A stretch of 64,000 nt of DNA from Novosphingobium mathurense (GCF_900168325.1 NZ_FVZE01000004.1:248001-312000); one strand, 5' to 3'; counted from the first letter of the stretch, positions 1 through 7,957 are shown. Numbers and translations: made by a program. The notes: generated from the sequence alone by a model not told the origin.

Positions 1-827
1 CCGTGCGTGACCAGCGAGGTTCCCGCGCTGACATCGAGACTGGTCCGGTCGAGTTCGGGGGCGCGGGACACCATGCGGTAGATGCCGCCGAGTGCGCCCG
101 TCCCGTAGAGCGAGCCCTGCGGTCCCTTGAGAACTTCGACCCGGTCCATGTCGACAAGGCGGATATCCGGATCCGGCGCGGCATAAGTCAGGCGTGCCTC
201 GTCGAGTACGACGGCTACGGTCGACTGGCTTTCTCCGCTGAAGGCGCTGTCGGCGACGCCGCGCAGGAACATGCGATTGCGGCCCGGTCCCAGCGAGGTC
301 AGCGAAAGCCCCTCGATCTGCGAGGCTACCGTGGCGCTCGATCGCGCGGGATTGCCGTGCAGATCGTCTTGCAGCCCGACGACCGAGACGGCCGCGGGGA
401 GCGAAAGCAGTTCGAGCGGCTGCTTGGTCGTCGTGACGACGATCGGTTCTGGAGGCGGTGAGGGGGCGGGCGGAGGCAAAGGATCCGGAGCCGGGGCCGT
501 CGGGGCACGATCGATCCGCCAGGCGGTTTCGCTGACCTGGCGCGCCACGAAACCGCTTCCGGCCAGAAGCTGCGCCAGTGCTTCGCTGACCGAATAGTCC
601 CCGCGCAGACGGCGGGTGCGAATCTTGGGAAGTGTCCCTTGCGTGCCGATCGACACCCGGGTCTCCCGGGCCAGTTCGGCAATCGCGGTAGGCAGGTCGC
701 TGGCGCTTATGTCGATCCCGTGGCGCGCGGCTTCGCGTGCTTCAGCGGGCGGGCTCCAGGCGCCAGGCGCCAGCGTGGCCGCTGAGGCGCAAGCCCATGA
801 GCTGCACCAGATCGCGAAGCGCCGCAT
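1..827 (-). CDS. TonB-dependent receptor with STN domain (3' end outside window)
   Basis: This is the first 275 or so residues of an outer-membrane TonB-dependent receptor; the rest lies beyond the left edge. An ATG at 827 gives a basic then hydrophobic leader (MRRFAIWCSSWACASAA), an STN domain at about residues 35-100, a proline-rich linker, a TonB-box-like PEPIVVTTTK and the beginning of the plug, including VEVLKGPQGSLYGTGALGG. In this family the STN domain signals through a FecR protein to an ECF sigma factor, and those two genes lie directly upstream. The start overlaps the end of fecR by 86 bases, implying coupled translation. The ligand cannot be read from this fragment. Family call is secure; the exact start is likely but not certain. 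Confidence 0.9.
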   Translation of the reverse strand, partial: MRRFAIWCSSWACASAATLAPGAWSPPAEAREAARHGIDISASDLPTAIAELARETRVSIGTQGTLPKIRTRRLRGDYSVSEALAQLLAGSGFVARQVSETAWRIDRAPTAPAPDPLPPPAPSPPPEPIVVTTTKQPLELLSLPAAVSVVGLQDDLHGNPARSSATVASQIEGLSLTSLGPGRNRMFLRGVADSAFSGESQSTVAVVLDEARLTYAAPDPDIRLVDMDRVEVLKGPQGSLYGTGALGGIYRMVSRAPELDRTSLDVSAGTSLVTH

Positions 828-1716
828 CCCCATCGTCGACAATCAGGGTCCCCGAAAACCGCCGGTCGCGCAAGGACGCCGGCACTTCCACCGAGACACC
901 GGCATAGCGATGCAGATCGGCGGCGACCAGCACAAGTCGCGCATTTTCGTAGGAAAGTCTGCCCTCCTGCCATGAACCGACATTCCCGGGCTTGATCGTT
1001 GCAATCGTCGCGGTGCCCTTGGCGCCATCGAAATCGAGTCCGCTGCCTGCGGCCAGCTTCACCGGAGAGTCGAGCGCCTGCGAACTGACCTGGACTTTGC
1101 CCTCGACCACGGCAACGCGCACCGTGTCCTTCTGCTCCTGAACGTCAAAACGCGTGCCGATGTCACTGATCGCAAGATCACCAGCGGTGATCGTGAGCCG
1201 GCGCGAGGGGTCGTGCCGGATGTCGAACAGGGCACCGCCGGAAAGGGCCATGCGATCGCGGTCGCGGCCTTCGATGGTAAGGTGGCTGCGTGGCGCAAGC
1301 AGGATCGTCGAGCCGTCTTCAAGTGCGATGCGCTGCGAGGAGGCGGCTGTCTCGTACAATTCCGGAGCGGGGCTCATGAACTGGGGAACCGCAAGAACTG
1401 CGGTCAGGGTTGCCGCAATGGCAAAACCTGCCCAGCGCAGTCGCTTTCCGAAGACGGGTCGAACGACGCGGTCGTTCGCGGCCTCGGCATAAGCGGCTTC
1501 CATCGGGGTTTCGGGCGCAGACGTCTCGGGTTCCGCCAGTTCCTCACGATGCTCGCCGAGCATGATGTCCGTCAGGGCGATCTCGTCGAAAGCCTCGCGG
1601 TGCCTGGGGTCCGCTTCCAGCCAAAGGGTGAACGCATCCCAGTCCATGGCATCGTCGTTGCTGGCGAGGTGCCAGCCAACGGCTTCGGCCAGGATCGGAT
1701 CATCTTCGCGCTTCAT
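742..1716 (-). CDS. FecR-family anti-sigma factor / signal transducer
   Basis: This 324-residue protein is a FecR-type inner-membrane regulator that should hold the adjacent ECF sigma factor inactive until the TonB receptor is engaged. It has an N-terminal cytoplasmic DUF4880-like segment (WDAFTLWLEADPRHREAFDEI would be the signature, at about residues 25-45), one membrane helix near residues 95-115, a periplasmic FecR domain with GALFDIRHD and IGTRFDV motifs, and a C-terminal STN-like region. Its ATG overlaps the sigma-factor stop by four bases, and its 3' end overlaps the receptor gene. The triad is therefore sigma, then anti-sigma, then receptor, all in one direction. Confidence 0.93.
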   Translation of the reverse strand: MKREDDPILAEAVGWHLASNDDAMDWDAFTLWLEADPRHREAFDEIALTDIMLGEHREELAEPETSAPETPMEAAYAEAANDRVVRPVFGKRLRWAGFAIAATLTAVLAVPQFMSPAPELYETAASSQRIALEDGSTILLAPRSHLTIEGRDRDRMALSGGALFDIRHDPSRRLTITAGDLAISDIGTRFDVQEQKDTVRVAVVEGKVQVSSQALDSPVKLAAGSGLDFDGAKGTATIATIKPGNVGSWQEGRLSYENARLVLVAADLHRYAGVSVEVPASLRDRRFSGTLIVDDGDAALRDLVQLMGLRLSGHAGAWRLEPAR

Positions 1717-2357
1717 TGGCCCTGTTCCATATGCGGTCGGTCCCCGCTGTCAGCCCCTCGATCAGTAGACGTCGCCGTATCGAAACATCCGCAGTCGGCA
1801 AGCGCGGTACGCAGGCGTTTCATGGCGAGTGCAAGGTGCTTTTCCACCCCGCTGCGGCTAATTCCCATAACTTCGGCGATTTCTCCCTGCCCCATTCCCT
1901 CGAAGCGGTAGAGCCGCAAGGCCCGGCCGGCACCTTCGGGGAGGGCGTCGATGGCTTCGCGCAGGATCTGCGCTTCCTGCTTGCGGACCAGCGCGTCGTC
2001 GGCCGGTTCGCCCGGGTCCGTCCTGTCCTCGGGCGGCATGACGACACCGCCGCTTTCCGCCTCAAGCCAGTTGCGCTCGCGCCGCATGGCGCGTTGGCGT
2101 CCGCGCAATCGATCGAGAACGAGGTTGTTGGCCATCCGGAACAGGTAGGCGCGTGGATTGGCAACGGGCCCCGCGGGCTGCGCGCTGACCTTGATCCAGA
2201 GGTCCTGCAAGAGATCCTGCGCGTCGTCCGCCGAACCGCAACGGGCAACGAGAAATTGCAGCAAGGGACCGCGTTCGTCTTCGAGTACGCGGGCGAGCCC
2301 TGAGGCACGCGGTTGCTGCGGCATCGGCTCCATGTCGATCTCCGCCAAGAACTTCAT
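1713..2357 (-). CDS. ECF-type RNA polymerase sigma factor (FecI-like)
   Basis: This 214-residue extracytoplasmic-function sigma factor has a sigma-70 region 2 (DDAQDLLQDLWIKV, then PRAYLFRMANNLVLDRLR) at about residues 40-85. Region 4 is near residues 135-185, with a helix-turn-helix around MGQGEIAEVMGISRSGVEKH. It would direct RNA polymerase to promoters controlled by the FecR/receptor pair immediately downstream. The ATG overlaps the stop of the methyltransferase gene upstream in an ATGA junction, so it appears to be co-translated with the metabolic genes. A second in-frame ATG eight codons later is an alternative start. There is an extra acidic linker between regions 2 and 4. Confidence 0.94.
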   Translation of the reverse strand: MKFLAEIDMEPMPQQPRASGLARVLEDERGPLLQFLVARCGSADDAQDLLQDLWIKVSAQPAGPVANPRAYLFRMANNLVLDRLRGRQRAMRRERNWLEAESGGVVMPPEDRTDPGEPADDALVRKQEAQILREAIDALPEGAGRALRLYRFEGMGQGEIAEVMGISRSGVEKHLALAMKRLRTALADCGCFDTATSTDRGADSGDRPHMEQGQ

Positions 2358-2971
2358 GATCGCCAGGCCCTTGCGAGCAAACCGGTGACCGATCGGGTGA
2401 TCGCCACTTCATGCACTTCGATCCGGGCTTGTGCAAACCCTGCATCTGCAAGCGCTGCACAAAGCGTCTCCTTATCGAACAAACGATGAAATCCCTCGCG
2501 GGCAAAGGACCAGTTTTCCATGCTTTGACGGTCGGTGACGTAAGCCACCAGTCGCCCCCCGGTCTTCAGGAGACCACGCATCCGGCGCAGCATGGCGTGG
2601 TCTTTGCTTTCGAAATACAGCACGTTGAGTGCAAGCACCGCATCGAAGGCCGCGTCCGGCAGTGAAATGTCCTCCAGTTTTGCCTCGAGGTAGGAAGCGC
2701 GCGGGCCGAGGCGCTGCCGAGCGGCTTCCAGCATGGTCGCGGAAGCGTCGGCCCCGGTGACCCGACAATCGGCGCGGGCGAGCAGTTCGGCCATCGCCGC
2801 GCCCGTACCGCACCCGGCATCGATCACCGCTTCGCCCGGACAAGGCGCCAGGAGATCGACCGCAAGCCGGGTGGGCTTGCGGTTGACGACATCTATGGCA
2901 TTGCCCAGCAGGCGGCCGGGCAGGCCTTTTGGGTGGGCAAGCTGGCGGGCAAGCCGGTGAGCCAGCATCAT
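2354..2971 (-). CDS. class I SAM-dependent methyltransferase
   Basis: This 205-residue protein has the class I methyltransferase fold. The SAM-binding motif I is VIDAGCGTGAAMAELL at about residues 49-64, an acidic motif II is VTGADAS near 71-77, and the post-I/III segment is DAAFDAVLALNVLYF. The substrate is unknown. I chose the paired ATG at 2971 because the upstream extension reads out of frame through the neighbouring gene and has no methyltransferase sequence. It lies 20 bases after the TPR-like gene and overlaps the sigma factor by four bases, which places it in the operon. A lipid or small-molecule substrate is an inference from the acyl ligase upstream. Confidence 0.88.
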   Translation of the reverse strand: MMLAHRLARQLAHPKGLPGRLLGNAIDVVNRKPTRLAVDLLAPCPGEAVIDAGCGTGAAMAELLARADCRVTGADASATMLEAARQRLGPRASYLEAKLEDISLPDAAFDAVLALNVLYFESKDHAMLRRMRGLLKTGGRLVAYVTDRQSMENWSFAREGFHRLFDKETLCAALADAGFAQARIEVHEVAITRSVTGLLARAWRS

Positions 2972-2991
2972 GGGTACGCGCTTCCGGTCAA

Positions 2992-3636
2992 TCAGCCTGC
3001 CTTGGCCAGCAGGGCCCGAACTTCGCGCCGACGGCCCGCGTCCCAGACCGGGCGGGCAGGATCGTGCGGTGCCAGAAGGGCCTTTTGCAGAAAGGTCTTT
3101 GCACCAGCCCTGTCGCCCTGATCCAGCAGGTAATCGCCGTAGAAGTAGTTGGAATCCAGGCCGTTCGGATCGACCGCCAGCGCCTGCTTGAGCAGCTTCT
3201 GCGCCTTCTCGTCGTCTCCCCAGCCCAGAGGCGAGCCCGGGACCTTGTAGTAAAGTACGCCGAGGCTCAATGCCGCGCCGCCGTCGGCCGCCCGCGGATC
3301 GAGCGAATAAGCCTTGGCGATCAGGTCGCGGGCCCGCGTCGCCAGGCTCATCTTGTGGAAGATGTTGGCGCGGTTGGCCTGTTCGCTGGTGATGATGCCC
3401 TGCCATAGCAGCGGCTCGGCCTTGCCCGGATAGCGCGCTACGATGGTCGCGGCCTGCTTGGCCAATTGGTCCAGCGCCTTGGTCTGCGTGCTGGAACCCT
3501 TCACTTCGTAGGCAATGTGAGCCCAGCCGTCGTTTACCGACTTAACGTCGCTCGCCATGTCTGCGAAAGCGGCGGAGGGCAGGGCACAGGCCAGCAGCGG
3601 GGCGGCCAGCAATGTCATCACACTGCGTTTGATCAT
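2992..3636 (-). CDS. secreted TPR-like protein
   Basis: This 214-residue exported protein starts at an ATG preceded by a good GAGGAG ribosome site and a signal peptide (MIKRSVMTLLAAPLLACALP...AFA). The mature part is mostly helical and TPR-like: repeats include ARDLIAKAYSLDPRAADGG, then KLLKQALAVDPNGLDSNYFYG and AKTFLQKALLAPHDP. I do not recognise a defined enzymatic role. It probably acts in the periplasm as a scaffold or substrate carrier. It sits between the SDR (37-base gap) and the methyltransferase (20-base gap), so it belongs to the same transcript. I recall similar proteins beside thermostable-hemolysin-family genes in marine gammaproteobacteria, but cannot check this here. Confidence 0.8.
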   Translation of the reverse strand: MIKRSVMTLLAAPLLACALPSAAFADMASDVKSVNDGWAHIAYEVKGSSTQTKALDQLAKQAATIVARYPGKAEPLLWQGIITSEQANRANIFHKMSLATRARDLIAKAYSLDPRAADGGAALSLGVLYYKVPGSPLGWGDDEKAQKLLKQALAVDPNGLDSNYFYGDYLLDQGDRAGAKTFLQKALLAPHDPARPVWDAGRRREVRALLAKAG

Positions 3637-3673
3637 CGAATTGAACTCCTCTTTTTGTTTATTGGCGGACCGC

Positions 3674-4429
3674 TCAGCAGAACTCGGCCCGGGCCTTGCG
3701 GATCTGTCCGGCAAGACCGTTGTCGATCAGCCGGGGGGAAATGGCATTGAGAGCGGCGTAGATGCGCTCCAGCGCGCCGATCGAGACGGTCTCACGCTTC
3801 TCGACGATGGCCGAGACGATGCGCCGGGCCACCCAGTCGGGCGCATCGGCCTTCATCCCCGTAACTTCGAGGAAACGATTGACCTCGCCGTTGTTGAAGG
3901 CGGTGCGCGCGGCCCGCGGGTTGATGTGTGTGACGGTAACGCCGCTGCCCATCAGTTCGCGCCGCAAGCCCTGGCTGAGGGCTGCCAGACCCGACTTGCT
4001 GCTCGAATAGGCGGCGAACCAGGGATAGGGGATCGCGCCGAGGACCGAGCCGATATTGACGATCTGCCCGCTCCTTCGCGCCTGCATCGGCGCGGCCACT
4101 GTGCGGGCGAGCACGGCCGGGACCAGCAGGTTGATGCGATAGCACAGCGAAAGTGCCTCGATCGGTTGGCTCTGGTGCAGGCCGAAGCGCATGACCCCGG
4201 CGATGTTGACGAGGATATCGGGACAATCGCCGGCAAGCCGCTCGGCCAGCCGGGCAAGGGCGGTTTCGTCCGAAAGGTCGGTGACGATGCTGGCGTCGCA
4301 AGCCGCGCTTTCGATGCGGTCGATCCCAGTGACATAGGCTCCGGCCTCGCGAAGAAGCGTGGCCACGGGGGTGCCGATGCCCCCTGCAGCGCCGGTGACC
4401 GCAATGCGTTTGCCTTCAAGCGGCGACAT
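3674..4429 (-). CDS. short-chain dehydrogenase/reductase
   Basis: This 251-residue classical SDR has the nucleotide-binding motif TGAAGGIG at about residues 12-19, the NIAG structural motif, a catalytic Ser in NIGSVLG and the YxxxK pair in AAYSSSKSG. It should reduce or oxidise a carbonyl/alcohol group using NAD(P)(H); the substrate is unknown. I chose the ATG at 4429 (MSPLEGKRIAV) since the longer reading frame is antisense-like and low complexity. Its start lies 14 bases inside the ligase-diiron fusion gene, so translation is probably coupled. In context it may reduce an acyl-derived aldehyde or ketone made by the fusion protein, which is inference. Confidence 0.9.
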   Translation of the reverse strand: MSPLEGKRIAVTGAAGGIGTPVATLLREAGAYVTGIDRIESAACDASIVTDLSDETALARLAERLAGDCPDILVNIAGVMRFGLHQSQPIEALSLCYRINLLVPAVLARTVAAPMQARRSGQIVNIGSVLGAIPYPWFAAYSSSKSGLAALSQGLRRELMGSGVTVTHINPRAARTAFNNGEVNRFLEVTGMKADAPDWVARRIVSAIVEKRETVSIGALERIYAALNAISPRLIDNGLAGQIRKARAEFC

Positions 4430-6452
4430 GCTGATCCTCCATGGCAATCGATGCGAACATGGCGCCGAACAGGGCGAACATTTCGCGTGCCATCCCGGTG
4501 ATGGCTTCGCGGTCCTCCTGCGCGTCAAGCCCGTTTACCAGCGCGGCGAAGAAGGCCATGTGATCCTGGTCCAGCGCGCCGTGCGACGTGAGGTAAGTGA
4601 AGGCTTCCGGTGGCAGTCCAAGGTTGGCGGCAACCGCGCTCGCCCCGCGCTGGGCAAGAGCAACACTGACGCTTTCCAGCACATAGACCATGCCGAAGAA
4701 GCAGGCGGCATTGCCATTGCCGATCCGGGCATAGGCATGGTCGACCATGGCCTGCGTCGCCGGATTGGGCCTGCAGGTGCGCGCCCTGTCGGCATCCCCG
4801 CCGGCCGCGGCGATGTCTGCCAGGATCCATTCCTCGTGGCCGGTCTCTTCTTCGATATATTCGTCGAGCGCGGAAACGAGTTCTGGCCGCTCCAGCAACC
4901 GCGCCCGCGCCGCCTGCATCAGCGGCACTGTGTGGCGCACATGATGATAGGCCTGGGTGAGGTAATCGAGGTAGGTACGCTGCGATATGGTTCCGGCAAG
5001 TCCGGCCCGAACCTGCGGGATCGTCAGGAAGCGCAGGCGATGGCGCCAGGTGGCCGCTTCCAGCTCATCGAAGAACGCCGGCTCGCCATCAAGCCATGTC
5101 CGCGCGATGGCCTTGCGGCGCAGGCGTCCGTTGCCGGTAAGCATGCCGTTGGCTGGCGTGAACGGTGCCACTTCGCGCCAGGCGTTCACGCGGGCGTAAG
5201 CGGGCAAAGTCCGGTTTGCCGCAGCAATGGCCTTGAAGAGATCCGCGTCGGCCGATGCCGGGACCAGCAGCGCGTCGGGTGCCGGGGCGCCGTCGCCATG
5301 AACAAGGGCCTGGGCGATTTCGGGCTGTGCCAGAAGCGCAGCCTCGACCCATTCCGGCGAGATGTTGCGGCCATAGCTGGTAACGATCATGGCCGTCTTG
5401 CGCCCATCTACCCAGAGACGGCCATGATCGTCGATGCGGCCGATGTCGCCGGTGGCCAGAGGTCCCGGCGCGCGAGGCTCGCCAACGGTGCCAAGGTACA
5501 TTTCACCGTCGAGCAGGATTTCGCCATCGGGGGCGATTGTCGCACGGACATGGCCGAGCGGCCGTCCGACCGAACCTTCCACGTCCTCCTCTGCCCCTTC
5601 CAGCGATACGACCGAACCGCATTCGGTCAGGCCGTAACCCTGCCGGACAGGCAAGCCGAGGGCGCGAGCCCGCTTTAGCAGTTCGACCGGAACCTGTGCG
5701 CCGCCGACCGCAACCAGCGTGAGGTCCGGAAGGCATTGGCCGGTGCGTTCGAGAAGCGCGACCAGGCCTGCAAGGTATTCCGGGACGAGGATCAGCGAAG
5801 TGATCCGCCATTCCGCAAGGCGCGAGACCATCGTCCCGAAATCGGGACGGAAGGGATCACCGAGCCCTGCTTCGCGTTGCGGCGGGCAGACATAGGTGCC
5901 TCCGGCCAACATGGTGGCGAAGAAACCGGCGACCGCCTCCAGCAGGATGCCGGGAGGCAGCAGGGCACAGTGCCGACCGGCATGACCGGTGCCCAAAGCT
6001 TCGACGACCGATGCGGCGACAGCGAGCATGTGCCGGGCCGACAGGCACACGCCCTTTGGCGTACCGGTCGATCCGGAGGTGAAAGTAACCCGCGCCGTCA
6101 GACGGGGCAGTAATGACGGCGCGGGGTGCGGTGTGGTGGGACAATCGTCCCCCGCACCGCAGGCGGAAACGGCATGACGGACCTGTTCGTCCGTGAAAAA
6201 GGAAGGCAGCGACAGCACCGGAATTCCCGCTTCGAGGAGCGCCAGTTCGAGAACGGACGCTTCGACGCCATGATCGAGGCGCAGGACATGCGGCTTGCCT
6301 GACTGCGCACCCTCGCAAAGATCTGCGGCGACCTGCGTGACGCGCTCGGCCAGGTCCCTCCACGTCACGCGATCCGACACGATCGGTTCCAGTGCGATGC
6401 CGTGCGGATTGACCTCGGCATGGGCGCGGATTGTTTCCAGCAATCCGGTCAC
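4416..6452 (-). CDS. acyl-AMP ligase fused to heme-oxygenase-like diiron domain
   Basis: This 678-residue two-domain protein is unusual. Residues 1-455 are an ANL adenylating enzyme: TFTSGSTGTPKGV at 123-135, YGLTECG at 273-279, TGDIGRID at 334-341 and the late lysine K447 in NGRLRRKAI are all intact. Residues 470-670 form an all-helical heme-oxygenase-like domain with metal-ligand patterns: histidines in AYHHVRHTVP (about 501-510), E536-T-G-H539, E593 in VLESV, and D628-Q-D-H631. Such domains in other proteins (UndA, BesC) bind two irons and perform oxygen-dependent decarboxylation or cleavage. Together they suggest activation of a carboxylic acid followed by oxidation. It overlaps the hemolysin-family gene by four bases. 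Whether it transfers to CoA, a carrier or an amine is unknown. Confidence 0.88.
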   Translation of the reverse strand: MTGLLETIRAHAEVNPHGIALEPIVSDRVTWRDLAERVTQVAADLCEGAQSGKPHVLRLDHGVEASVLELALLEAGIPVLSLPSFFTDEQVRHAVSACGAGDDCPTTPHPAPSLLPRLTARVTFTSGSTGTPKGVCLSARHMLAVAASVVEALGTGHAGRHCALLPPGILLEAVAGFFATMLAGGTYVCPPQREAGLGDPFRPDFGTMVSRLAEWRITSLILVPEYLAGLVALLERTGQCLPDLTLVAVGGAQVPVELLKRARALGLPVRQGYGLTECGSVVSLEGAEEDVEGSVGRPLGHVRATIAPDGEILLDGEMYLGTVGEPRAPGPLATGDIGRIDDHGRLWVDGRKTAMIVTSYGRNISPEWVEAALLAQPEIAQALVHGDGAPAPDALLVPASADADLFKAIAAANRTLPAYARVNAWREVAPFTPANGMLTGNGRLRRKAIARTWLDGEPAFFDELEAATWRHRLRFLTIPQVRAGLAGTISQRTYLDYLTQAYHHVRHTVPLMQAARARLLERPELVSALDEYIEEETGHEEWILADIAAAGGDADRARTCRPNPATQAMVDHAYARIGNGNAACFFGMVYVLESVSVALAQRGASAVAANLGLPPEAFTYLTSHGALDQDHMAFFAALVNGLDAQEDREAITGMAREMFALFGAMFASIAMEDQHVAA

Positions 6453-6994
6453 GCGGCAATTCTCCGGCGACGGGCAAGGAAGGTCGAAATCGCGCGCTGG
6501 CCCTGCGTTATAAGGCCAGCGCAGACCATCGGGTCATTGGCGTAGTAATTGCCCCAGGCCGCCGGATCGTCGGCGCATTCAGGATCGGCCTTGGCAAGGA
6601 CATGCAGCGTCACGCCCAATCGCTCGAACATGTGGCGCAGCGGGGCCGTCAGGGTTGCCACGGCGACTTCGCAATCTGCACCGAGGTCGTTTGCCGCCAT
6701 GCCCCAGAGGGTGACCATGGCAAAGGCATCGTCGGCCGCCAGATTGCCGATCTCGATTACGGCGGCCCTTTCGATGTACAAACCGAGCGCATCGGTCAGG
6801 CATTGCTCCACCGGACGGTCGAGATAGCGCTCGAGGTACAGCGTCTCTTCGCCGGCCCGGCGATAGCCAAGCGCGGCGTGAGCCGTGTTCTGGTGCGAGA
6901 CATGCAGGATCGCTGCATATCCGGCCTGCACGCTTGCCCCATGCGCTTCCAGGTAGCGCCTGCGGACCAGATCGATCGACGATGTCTCTGACAT
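6449..6994 (-). CDS. thermostable-hemolysin family protein (probable GNAT-like acyltransferase)
   Basis: This 181-residue protein belongs to the T_hemolysin family: YLERYLDRPVEQ, VIEIGNLAA, MFERLGV and WGNYYANDP are the recognisable conserved blocks. The family was named from a Vibrio hemolysin, but the fold is thought to be related to acyltransferases, and there is no signal peptide or membrane segment here. A cytosolic acyl transfer role is more plausible than a toxin in this metabolic setting; that is inference. The ATG has a clear AGGAG site (complement of about 7000-7005), and this is the first gene of the minus-strand operon, overlapping the ligase-diiron gene by four bases. Confidence 0.82.
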   Translation of the reverse strand: MSETSSIDLVRRRYLEAHGASVQAGYAAILHVSHQNTAHAALGYRRAGEETLYLERYLDRPVEQCLTDALGLYIERAAVIEIGNLAADDAFAMVTLWGMAANDLGADCEVAVATLTAPLRHMFERLGVTLHVLAKADPECADDPAAWGNYYANDPMVCAGLITQGQRAISTFLARRRRIAA

Positions 6995-7360
6995 CCTTGT
7001 CTCCTCGGTGTTCGAGGAAATGACGGCACGCCTCTCGGGCTTCCGCAGTCAGGGCTCTCGTCGTGCGACAAGATTCCCGTGGCGCACGATGAAATGATCG
7101 AAGCGCACGCCGTGACGCAACCGGCATGACTTCTTTGAAGCGCCACTTGCATAAGTTCCATCCCGCTGAACTGCGCATCTGCGACTACGGTAGTTCATTC
7201 AAACTGCGGGTACGTGAGGGTGAACCGGCCCTTGCCTCTTCAACAGGTGACAAGTGGGCATTCGTCCACCATGTTTGCATCACAGGACAGTGCCTTGCAC
7301 GTTCGGCGCAGTGCCTCGCGCCGCGTAGGGCAGATGGGCAATTTGACACACGAGGGCGGC
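6995..7360 (+). other. divergent intergenic region, no gene seen
   Basis: This 366-base gap separates the first gene of the minus-strand ligase/sigma operon from the plus-strand molybdenum hydroxylase genes and must hold both promoters. I see ribosome sites at each end but no convincing -35/-10 pair, operator palindrome or RNA gene. A GGAAT on the minus strand at 7073-7077 is compatible with an ECF -35 element, but no partner could be assigned. Confidence 0.5.
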
Positions 7361-7957
7361 ATGAAACTTCAAATCAACGGCAAGGAAATGGACGTCGAGG
7401 CCGAAGGCGACACCCCGCTCCTGTGGGTATTGCGTGACGACCTTGGCATGACCGGCACGAAATATGGTTGCGGTCTTGCGCAGTGCGGGGCCTGTTCGGT
7501 CCTCGTCGACGGGGTCGTCACCCGTTCGTGCGTGACCCCTCTCGATGCCGTGGCGTCGAGCGCCATCACCACGATCGAGGCAATCGAGGAAACCGATCTC
7601 GGCAAGCGGGTCGTCGATGCCTGGGTGCGCCACCAGGTGCCCCAGTGCGGCTACTGCCAGTCCGGACAGGTCATGGCGGCGACTTCGCTCCTCAAGGAAA
7701 CTGCGGCTCCCACGGACGATGAAATCCGCGCGGCCATGATCAACCTGTGCCGCTGCGGTACCTACAATGCGATCAAGGCAGCGATGAAGGACCTGGCCGG
7801 CACTTCGGAGACTGCGGACAACGGCCAAGGTCTTCACCTCGGGTCCGCGGGAATGGTTGCAGGTGGCGTCGCCGTGGCAGCGGCGGCCGTAGCCGGAACG
7901 GCCGCGGTTCGATCCAAGGGGCGAAATGAAGATACCGGCAGCGAAGGGGACGCGTGA
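7361..7957 (+). CDS. 2Fe-2S subunit of a molybdenum hydroxylase (IorA-like)
   Basis: This 198-residue electron-transfer subunit of a xanthine-oxidase-family enzyme carries two [2Fe-2S] clusters. The plant-ferredoxin-type cluster uses YGCGLAQCGACSVLVDG plus a later RSCVTP cysteine, and the second cluster uses CGYCQSGQ and NLCRCGTY. The ATG at 7361 follows a GAGGGCGG ribosome site; longer starts add sequence with no homology. The protein is about 45 residues longer than a typical IorA-type subunit and ends in an Ala/Val/Gly-rich hydrophobic stretch (GMVAGGVAVAAAAVAGTAAV) that could be a membrane anchor. It is coupled to the large subunit through a TGATG junction. Confidence 0.94.
   Translation: MKLQINGKEMDVEAEGDTPLLWVLRDDLGMTGTKYGCGLAQCGACSVLVDGVVTRSCVTPLDAVASSAITTIEAIEETDLGKRVVDAWVRHQVPQCGYCQSGQVMAATSLLKETAAPTDDEIRAAMINLCRCGTYNAIKAAMKDLAGTSETADNGQGLHLGSAGMVAGGVAVAAAAVAGTAAVRSKGRNEDTGSEGDA

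Noticed and set aside
2354..3406. A 350-residue fused protein in the methyltransferase frame
   Set aside because: The upstream 145 codons are an out-of-frame reading of the TPR-like gene; the methyltransferase has its own ATG pair at 2971.
4359..5678. Plus-strand open frame of 439 codons
   Set aside because: It is antisense to the ligase-diiron fusion gene and shows no recognisable family.
6821..6834. GAGATAGCGCTCGA, similar to the LacI-type operator
   Set aside because: It lies inside the coding sequence of the hemolysin-family gene, has only half of the dyad, and is not near a promoter.
6449..6994. Calling the gene a hemolysin toxin
   Set aside because: The family name is historical. There is no export signal, and the operon is biosynthetic.
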